Below are positions 1 through 4,283 of a stretch of 7,174 nt of DNA, piece by piece (the stretch's first letter is position 1; each line of letters opens with the position of its first letter). Both the position numbers and the translations under genes were made by a program. The notes below the pieces were generated by a model. The model saw only the letters and a program-made list of their open reading frames with translations, ran no database searches and was not told the DNA's origin. Source of the DNA: DASQPE01 sp964519805 (GTDB lineage Bacteria; Gemmatimonadota; Gemmatimonadetes; Gemmatimonadales; GWC2-71-9); contig CAZFKN010000138.1 in assembly GCA_964519805.1 (NCBI GenBank), positions 1 to 7,174 of the forward strand. Reading direction: 5' to 3'.

Positions 1-1317
1 GTCCATCTGCTCCCGGACCCGGCGCTCGGCTGGCTGCTGCGCGCCCACGGGGCCATCGGCATTTGGGTGACCGAGTTGGCCCCGGGCGAGGAGGGACCGC
101 GGGCCGAGCGCATGGTCGACGCGGAGCGCTTATCGGTGGCGCAGATCGCCGCCGTGGACCGGCGCCTCGAGCGGGCGCGTGACCAGGAGCAGGGCGGGGC
201 CGAGCGGCTCGAGGGAGGAACCCTGCTTTTCCGCGCGGCGGGAGGCGTGGCGGTCGGGCTCCTCCTTCCCACCGGGCGCGGCTCCGAGCTGCTAACCGAT
301 GTGGAGCGGGATCTGGATCGCCTGGTCGAGGCCGTGCGGCGTCGCCCCCACATCGTCGCCTTGGCGCAGGCGCAGACCCAGGAGGCGTCCCTCGAGTCCG
401 TAGGGAGCGTGGGCCTGCGCCTCGCGTATCAACTGGAGCGCAGCCTGGAGGCCGAGGTCGTGGTCGCGGCTGTGGACGAACGGGTGGTGCGGGTGATCGG
501 CGTCTCTGGCCGCGCCGACCGCCGGCTGCTGGACGTCGTGCTCCCGCCGGAGAGCGAGTTGGCGCTCGTTGCGCTGGGAGAGCTGGGGCAGATGTCGTCC
601 ACCGGCGACCCCCTCAGCGGCGTCGTGCCCGATCGCCGCCACCGCCTGGGCGCCACGCTGCTGGCCCCGATCCTGGTAGGCAGCGACCGGGAGCCGACTG
701 GAGCGGTGGCAATCCATCTGGGCGGCCGGACCGAGCCGACGGGCCCGGCGCGCGCCGAGCTGGTCGAGGCGCTCGCCAATGCCGGCCCCCGGCTGGCCAA
801 GGCGCTGGCGGGAGACCGGGCCACCCGCCAGGCACGGTCCGACCCGCTCACCGGCCTCGCCAACCGGCGGGGTTTCGAGGACGCCCTCCGGCAGATCGAC
901 GTTCGGGAAGGCGCGCTGATCTATGCCGACTACGACCACTTCAAGCAGCTGAACGACTCGCTGGGCCACGACGCCGGGGATGCGGCCCTGGTCCACTTCG
1001 CCCGGGTGATCCGGGAGCAGATCCGCGCCGGCGATACGGCGGCCCGGATCGGCGGGGAGGAGTTTGCCGTCTGGCTTCCCCGCGCCTCGCTGGCTTTGGG
1101 GATGCGGATCGCCGAGCGGATCCGGATCAAGCTGGGGACAACGCCGTGGGACTGGAACGAGCGTCACTGGCCGCTCAGCGCCTCGTTCGGCGTCGCTGCG
1201 TGCCCGGAGACGAACCGGAGCATCGAGAATCTGCCGGGACAGGCGGACGCCGCGCTTTACGTCGCAAAGAGCAACGGCCGGAACCGGGTGGAGCCGGCGG
1301 GGACTGGGGGCCGGTAG
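1..1317 (+). CDS. GGDEF diguanylate cyclase with N-terminal GAF-like sensor region, 5' truncated by the window
   Basis: Probable diguanylate cyclase, making the second messenger c-di-GMP from two GTP. The reading frame is open from base 1 to the TAG at 1315-1317 (438 residues visible). The GTG at 67 has no Shine-Dalgarno sequence and the 22 codons before it look like protein, so the true start lies upstream. Numbering from base 1: residues about 1-95 resemble the end of one GAF-type domain, about 130-260 a second GAF-like domain, and about 275-435 the GGDEF domain. The catalytic domain shows the entry motif DPLTGLANRRGF, the metal-site region YADYDHFKQLND, the active-site loop GGEEF (bases 1051-1065) and the late motif ADAALYVAKSNGRNRV. 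An R-A-G-D I-site ends exactly five residues before GGEEF (bases 1024-1035), so product inhibition is expected. No transmembrane segment is visible, so the part seen is cytosolic. The GGDEF call is firm; the GAF calls rest on general fold character only and the ligand is unknown. Confidence 0.9.
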   Translation, partial: VHLLPDPALGWLLRAHGAIGIWVTELAPGEEGPRAERMVDAERLSVAQIAAVDRRLERARDQEQGGAERLEGGTLLFRAAGGVAVGLLLPTGRGSELLTDVERDLDRLVEAVRRRPHIVALAQAQTQEASLESVGSVGLRLAYQLERSLEAEVVVAAVDERVVRVIGVSGRADRRLLDVVLPPESELALVALGELGQMSSTGDPLSGVVPDRRHRLGATLLAPILVGSDREPTGAVAIHLGGRTEPTGPARAELVEALANAGPRLAKALAGDRATRQARSDPLTGLANRRGFEDALRQIDVREGALIYADYDHFKQLNDSLGHDAGDAALVHFARVIREQIRAGDTAARIGGEEFAVWLPRASLALGMRIAERIRIKLGTTPWDWNERHWPLSASFGVAACPETNRSIENLPGQADAALYVAKSNGRNRVEPAGTGGR

Positions 1318-1325
1318 TTCCGGCC
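1309..1325 (+). terminator. GC hairpin at the end of the GGDEF gene (weak terminator candidate)
   Basis: GGCCGG (1309-1314) and CCGGCC (1320-1325) form a perfect 6-bp stem around a 5-base loop that contains the TAG stop codon. No T-tract follows, so this is a terminator-like or RNA-stabilising hairpin at best. It could also be chance in GC-rich sequence. Confidence 0.3.
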
Positions 1326-1357
1326 GGGGTCGCTCACCTAGGGGTGGCGGGGCTGGC

Positions 1358-1363
1358 TATATT
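1358..1363 (+). promoter_or_regulatory. Candidate -10 box (TATATT) for the tmRNA gene
   Basis: TATATT differs from the consensus TATAAT at one position and is a rare AT patch in a GC-rich 61-base gap. It ends 15 bases before the predicted mature 5' end of the tmRNA, which would leave a short 5' leader of about 8-9 bases for RNase P to remove. No convincing -35 hexamer is visible 16-18 bases upstream. Confidence 0.4.
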
Positions 1364-1378
1364 CCGGTGCATTCCCGC

Positions 1379-1738
1379 GGGGGCGATTGGCTTCGACGGG
1401 TTTGATGAAGGGATCGCAGCGTGCCCAGGTCCAGATTCCTGGTGAAACCGTCTGGAACGTTTCAACTGCCAACACTGAACTGGCACTGGCTGCGTAAGCT
1501 GAGCTCAGCTCGCTGACGCACCTTCGGCGTCGGAGCCCGTCCGGGGCGCTGCCGTCGAATCGCAAAGCCGGGCTGGCCTGACGTGGCACCTCGACGCGGC
1601 AGGCGAGAGCAGGGAGGGTGGGTGCCGGGCAGGCCGGCTCGATGCCGGCTCGGCGCGACAGGCTAGAAATCGGGCCTACGCACGTAGACGCGGTTCTGGA
1701 GCCTTACTCGGACCAGGGTTCGATTCCCTGCGCCTCCA
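1379..1738 (+). ncRNA. ssrA: Transfer-messenger RNA (tmRNA), one-piece form
   Basis: tmRNA enters stalled ribosomes with SmpB, adds a degradation tag to the unfinished protein and releases the ribosome. The gene shows both halves of the tRNA-like domain. The 5' end GGGGGCG (1379-1385) pairs with CGCCTCC (1731-1737), with one G-U pair, and is followed by the typical segment GATTGGCTTCGACGGG. The 3' end has a T-arm CAGGG-TTCGATT-CCCTG (1714-1730). A long-range helix is supported by TCCAGA near 1430 and TCTGGA at 1695-1700. A short tag reading frame lies about 90 bases in, followed by a GC-rich region with hairpins such as GACGC/GCGTC near 1515, consistent with the pseudoknot domain. The mature length is about 360 nt, usual for the family. 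The order is colinear, so this is not the permuted two-piece form. A1738 is the discriminator base; CCA is not encoded (the next bases are CTG) and must be added by tRNA nucleotidyltransferase. The ends are inferred from pairing and may be off by a base. Confidence 0.96.
1468..1497 (+). other. tmRNA tag-peptide reading frame (A-N-T-E-L-A-L-A-A, stop)
   Basis: Within the tmRNA, the codons GCC AAC ACT GAA CTG GCA CTG GCT GCG TAA encode nine residues ending in A-L-A-A. This ending matches the hydrophobic C-terminus recognised by ClpXP and related proteases in known tags (E. coli ANDENYALAA). GCC at 1468 is taken as the resume codon because the tag then begins with Ala-Asn, as is usual. The reading frame is also open upstream, so the resume point is by analogy. 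Confidence 0.88.
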
Positions 1739-1741
1739 CTG

Positions 1742-1811
1742 TGAAGCCATGAGCCATTAGCCGTTAGCCATTAGCAGAAACCAGCTAATGACTAACGGCT
1801 AATAGCTTATA
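1742..1811. repeat. Inverted repeat built from 7-base units, directly after the tmRNA
   Basis: The segment divides into ten consecutive 7-mers. On the left are TGAAGCC, ATGAGCC, ATTAGCC, GTTAGCC and ATTAGCA. GAAACCA is in the middle, and on the right are GCTAATG, ACTAACG, GCTAATA and GCTTATA. The right-hand units are inverted versions of the left consensus RTTAGCC. Bases 1753-1775 pair with 1784-1806 over 23 positions with only two C/A mismatches (1755/1804 and 1768/1791). The stem can be extended about four pairs outward to 1749-1810, and the loop is 8 bases. The segment is clearly richer in AT than the genes around it. Because it starts three bases after the tmRNA discriminator base, it may act as transcription terminator or 3'-processing signal for ssrA. 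It lacks a U-tract, so that role is inference. Confidence 0.85.
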
Positions 1812-1856
1812 CACCAGTGGTATAGCGCGTACCTAATAACCTGACTTATCAAGTCA
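1805..1856 (+). other. Two small hairpins in the leader of the aminotransferase gene
   Basis: TATAC (1808-1812) pairs with GTATA (1820-1824), with flanking GC pairs after one bulged T. TGACTT (1842-1847) pairs perfectly with AAGTCA (1851-1856) around a 3-base loop. The segment is AT-rich and lies just before the gene starting at 1882. It probably contains that gene's promoter (TAATAA at 1834-1839 is one possible -10), but no -35 element stands out. The hairpins may affect the leader RNA or be chance. Confidence 0.25.
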
Positions 1857-1881
1857 TTCTCACCCGCAAAACGAGCCCCCC

Positions 1882-3135
1882 ATGATCGTTGACGCACGCC
1901 GCGATGCGGCTCGGACCGTTGCCTCCCTGGAAAACATTCGCTCTCGCTTCCCGGCCCTCGCGCGGCGGCATGGCGGTCACCCCGTGGCCTACTTCGACGG
2001 GCCCGGCGGGACGCAGGTCCCGAGCGACGTGGTCCATGCGATGACGGAATACCTCCTTCATCACAACGCGAACACGCACTGGCACTATCCGACCAGCGAG
2101 GAGACCGACCGGCTCATCGACGAGGCCCGCGCCGCGGTCGCCGACTTCCTGAACGCGACGCCGGCTGAGGTGGCGTTCGGGGCGAACATGACGACCCTGA
2201 CGTTCCACCTGGCGCGGGCGCTGGGCCGGGGGTGGGGGCCGGCAGACGAGATCGTGGTCACCGAGCTGGACCACCATGCCAACATCGCGCCCTGGCGCGC
2301 GCTGGAGCGGGAACGCGGGGTGACCGTGCGCTCCATCCCCTTCCGGCCGGAAACCGGGCAGCTCGACTGGCCGGAGCTGGAGCGGGCCTTGGGCCCGCGC
2401 ACCCGCCTCCTGGCGATCGGCGGCGCGTCCAACGCCCTGGGAACGGTGAATGACGTGGCCGCCGCCGCCGCGCTCGCCCGCCAGGTCGGCGCCCTCACGT
2501 TCATGGACGCGGTCCACTATGCCCCCCACGTCCTGGCGGACGTCCGCGGGCTTGGCGTCGATTTCCTGGCGTGCTCGGCCTACAAGTTCTATGGCCCTCA
2601 CGTGGGAATCCTGTGGGGGCGCCGCGAACGCCTGGAGCCGCTCGACGTCCCCAAACTGGATCCCGCCCCATCGGACGTGCCGGAGAAGCTCGAGACCGGC
2701 ACCCAGAATCACGAGGGGATCGCCGGAGTCCGGGCCGCGGTCGATTTCTTGGCCTCCCTGACCCCGGCGGGGCCGAGCCGGCGGGAGCGGCTCGCTGCCA
2801 CCTTCTCGACCCTGCATCGGCGTGGGGAGGAGTTGTTCCGGCGGCTTTGGGACGGCTTGGGGGAGATTCCTGGCGTGCGCCGCTTCGGGCCACCCCCCGG
2901 GCTGCCCAGGACGCCGACGGTGTCGTTCGTGGTCGCGGGGCGGAAGTCCACGGACGTGGCCCGCACCTGCGCCGAGCGGGGCGTCTTCGTCTCTAACGGC
3001 GATTTCTACGCGACCACGGTGGCGGAACGGTTGGGTTACGGGCGGGACGGGCTGGTGCGAGCCGGCTGCGCCTGCTACACGACGGAGGAGGAGGTCGAGC
3101 GACTGCTAGGGGCCGTGAGAGGTGAGAAGCAGTAA
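1882..3135 (+). CDS. PLP-dependent class V aminotransferase, 'cysteine desulfurase-like' (TIGR01976/VC1184 type)
   Basis: A 417-residue fold-type I PLP enzyme of the NifS/SufS superfamily, cytosolic, complete. Visible landmarks: the N-terminal substrate region YFDGPGGTQVP (37-47); the PLP-phosphate region FGANMTT (99-105); DHHANIAPW (130-138), which matches the SufS histidine that stacks on PLP; MDAVHYAPH (208-216) with Asp209 as the pyridine-nitrogen partner; SAYKFYGPH (232-240) with Lys235 as the Schiff-base lysine; and LETGTQNHE (270-278). In SufS the catalytic cysteine sits in GHHCAQP; the corresponding stretch here reads SNGDFYA (371-377) without Cys, so cysteine desulfurase activity is doubtful. 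The real substrate is unknown. Start: ATG at 1882 is the first plausible codon but has no clear Shine-Dalgarno sequence (C-rich leader). The last codons (V-R-G-E-K-Q) lie in or at the edge of the heptad repeat at 3115-3177. It appears to be a single-gene unit, convergent with the operon to its right. Confidence 0.9.
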   Translation: MIVDARRDAARTVASLENIRSRFPALARRHGGHPVAYFDGPGGTQVPSDVVHAMTEYLLHHNANTHWHYPTSEETDRLIDEARAAVADFLNATPAEVAFGANMTTLTFHLARALGRGWGPADEIVVTELDHHANIAPWRALERERGVTVRSIPFRPETGQLDWPELERALGPRTRLLAIGGASNALGTVNDVAAAAALARQVGALTFMDAVHYAPHVLADVRGLGVDFLACSAYKFYGPHVGILWGRRERLEPLDVPKLDPAPSDVPEKLETGTQNHEGIAGVRAAVDFLASLTPAGPSRRERLAATFSTLHRRGEELFRRLWDGLGEIPGVRRFGPPPGLPRTPTVSFVVAGRKSTDVARTCAERGVFVSNGDFYATTVAERLGYGRDGLVRAGCACYTTEEEVERLLGAVRGEKQ

Positions 3136-3177
3136 GAAGTGACTCTCGCCTCTCACCTCTCACTTCTCACTTCTCAC
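3115..3177. repeat. Inverted repeat built from 7-base units between convergent genes, likely bidirectional terminator
   Basis: In steps of seven from 3115 the units are GTGAGAG, GTGAGAA, GCAGTAA, GAAGTGA, CTCTCGC, CTCTCAC, CTCTCAC, TTCTCAC and TTCTCAC. The right-hand unit YTCTCAC is the exact reverse complement of the left unit GTGAGAR. The best stem pairs 3115-3127 with 3151-3163 (13 bp, no mismatch). Alternative pairings exist, for example AGAAGTGA (3135-3142) with either 3160-3167 or 3167-3174. The element fills the 42-base gap between the aminotransferase stop (3133-3135) and the stop of the opposing DUF2911 gene (3178-3180). That position fits a terminator serving both strands, though there is no classic U-tract. 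It reaches into the 3' end of the aminotransferase gene. Confidence 0.85.
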
Positions 3178-3753
3178 TCACTTACTGACCGGGATTCGCA
3201 CCCTGGTCCTGTCCCACTCCAGCACCAGCGCCCTGGTCTCGCCCGACGCCGGGTCCGCATGAATGGTGAGTGTCTCCACCGGCCCGCTCAGGCCGTCCGC
3301 CCTGACCTTGCCGCGCCCGACCTCCTGGGCCTTCACGGCATCGGTGTAGTTGGATTCCTCCCCCCACTGGGTGATCGACCGGTTCACGATCACTTCCCAC
3401 TCACTCGGCCCCGGGACGGTGTAGAGCGAGTAGCTCCCGGCGGGGAGTTTTATCCCCGCGAGCGTAATGGGCCCCGTCGTGTGGATCATGGTGGGCTCGT
3501 TCGCGCCGGTGCGCCAAATTTGCCCGAAGGGGACCGCGTCCGCGCCCAGCATCTTCCGCCCGCGCAGGGAGGGTCGCCCGTAGCACACCCTCACTTCGGC
3601 TCCACTCACGGCGAACGACACGGAATCGAGCGGGCTCTTCCGGGTGGCCAGCGGGAGCTGTTTCGTGTTCATCGTGATGCACGGGTGCGGCGGCGCCGCC
3701 GGGCCGGGGCTCGGGGCGCCGAGCACGAGCAGACTGCCAAGCATCGTCAGCAT
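3178..3753 (-). CDS. DUF2911 domain protein, probably exported
   Basis: A 191-residue protein whose residues about 38-190 match the DUF2911 pattern: KSPLDSVSFAVSGAEVRVCYGRP, then GQIWRTGANEPT (77-88), LPAGSYSLYTVPG (103-115), WEVIVNR (119-125) and a C-terminal beta strand LVLEWDRTRVRIPV. The IWRTGANE and PAG-Y-SL-T-P signatures are typical. The molecular function of the family is unknown; members are usually secreted or periplasmic. The N-terminus MLTMLGSLLVLGAPSPGPAAPP looks like a signal peptide but lacks the usual positive charge, and Cys25 (P-H-P-C) is not a convincing lipobox. Start: ATG at 3753, 20 bases after the purE stop; ATG at 3744 is an alternative. The frame stays open far upstream within purE, but that part does not look like protein. 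It is the last gene of the purF-ppdK-purE operon, with no evident functional link to purine synthesis. Confidence 0.85.
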   Translation of the reverse strand: MLTMLGSLLVLGAPSPGPAAPPHPCITMNTKQLPLATRKSPLDSVSFAVSGAEVRVCYGRPSLRGRKMLGADAVPFGQIWRTGANEPTMIHTTGPITLAGIKLPAGSYSLYTVPGPSEWEVIVNRSITQWGEESNYTDAVKAQEVGRGKVRADGLSGPVETLTIHADPASGETRALVLEWDRTRVRIPVSK

Positions 3754-3773
3754 GATGGATGTCTCTGTATGGG

Positions 3774-4268
3774 TCAGGTCGGGTCGGGCAGCACGATCTT
3801 CTGGACCCGCTCCGACTGGGCACGGCGGAACTCGGTGAGCCGCTTGGCGAGCGCGGCGTCGGTGCCCGCGAGCATCGCCACCGCGAACAGGGCGGCATTG
3901 GCGGCTCCGGCCTCGCCGATGGCGAAGGTGGCGACCGGAATTCCCGCCGGCATCTGCACGATCGACAGCAGCGAGTCCAGGCCCTGAAGATGCTTGCTTG
4001 CCATGGGAACGCCGAGGACTGGGAGCTGGGTCTTGGCCGCGAGCACGCCCGCCAGGTGGGCCGCGCCGCCGGCGGCCGCGATGATGCAGCGGAGCCCGCG
4101 GCCGGCGGCCTCCTCCGCATAGCGGGCGGCGAGGTCGGGCGTCCGGTGGGCGGAGAGAACCCGTGCCTCCCACGGCACCTCGAACTCCTTGAGGCGCTGG
4201 GCTGCCACCTGGAGGACGGGCCAATCCGAATCGCTGCCCATGAGGATGCCGACAAGGGGGGTGGGCAT
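3774..4268 (-). CDS. purE: N5-carboxyaminoimidazole ribonucleotide mutase (class I PurE)
   Basis: Catalyses rearrangement of N5-CAIR to CAIR in de novo purine synthesis, normally after PurK; cytosolic, octameric in known members. The 164 residues are the usual length for a single-domain bacterial PurE. Signatures: GILMGSDSDWPV (7-18) for phosphate/ribose binding; VLSAHRTPD (37-45) with His41, the equivalent of the catalytic His45 of E. coli; AAAGGAAHLAGVLAAKT (64-80); PVLGVPMASKHLQGLDSLLSIVQMPAGIPV; and AIGEAGAANAALFA (116-129). The loop reads H-L-A-G where E. coli has H-L-P-G, a mild substitution. Start: ATG at 4268, 15 bases after the ppdK stop, with AAAGG (4277-4281) eight bases upstream. 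No purK is visible, so it must be elsewhere if the N5-CAIR route is used. Confidence 0.97.
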   Translation of the reverse strand: MPTPLVGILMGSDSDWPVLQVAAQRLKEFEVPWEARVLSAHRTPDLAARYAEEAAGRGLRCIIAAAGGAAHLAGVLAAKTQLPVLGVPMASKHLQGLDSLLSIVQMPAGIPVATFAIGEAGAANAALFAVAMLAGTDAALAKRLTEFRRAQSERVQKIVLPDPT

Positions 4269-4276
4269 GGGTTTGG

Positions 4277-4281
4277 CCTTT
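4277..4281 (-). promoter_or_regulatory. Shine-Dalgarno sequence of purE (AAAGG)
   Basis: On the minus strand AAAGG lies eight bases before the purE ATG, within the 15-base gap after the ppdK stop. It supports the ATG at 4268 as the start. It is the clearest ribosome-binding site among the operon genes seen here. Confidence 0.6.
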
Positions 4282-4283
4282 AG

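Noticed and set aside
67..69. GTG as the start codon of the GGDEF gene
   Set aside because: The frame is open upstream to base 1 with protein-like codons, and there is no Shine-Dalgarno sequence, so the gene is more likely cut by the window edge.
292..1167. 291-codon minus-strand frame across the GGDEF gene
   Set aside because: Shadow of the GGDEF frame, which has clear catalytic motifs.
1714..1738. tmRNA 3' end as an attachment site of an integrated island
   Set aside because: tmRNA 3' ends are common integration sites, but I found no second copy of the sequence in the window and no integrase; the following genes are ordinary chromosomal ones.
1804..1875. tRNA-like segment after the tmRNA (D-arm-like AGTGGTATAGCGCG)
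   Set aside because: No acceptor stem and no T-arm with TTCRA can be formed, so it is not a tRNA. A decayed remnant cannot be excluded but is not supported.
1849..2817. 322-codon minus-strand frame across the aminotransferase gene
   Set aside because: The + strand encodes a complete aminotransferase with all PLP motifs. The antisense product is rich in Arg, Gly and Pro with no family pattern.
3143..3177. CRISPR-like or simple tandem repeat
   Set aside because: The units are contiguous 7-mers without spacers and are paired with inverted units, so a hairpin element explains them better.
3754..4224. N-terminal extension of the DUF2911 frame into purE
   Set aside because: The extension is an out-of-frame reading of purE, rich in Arg/Pro/Gly. 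The ATG at 3753 with a signal-like sequence is a better start.
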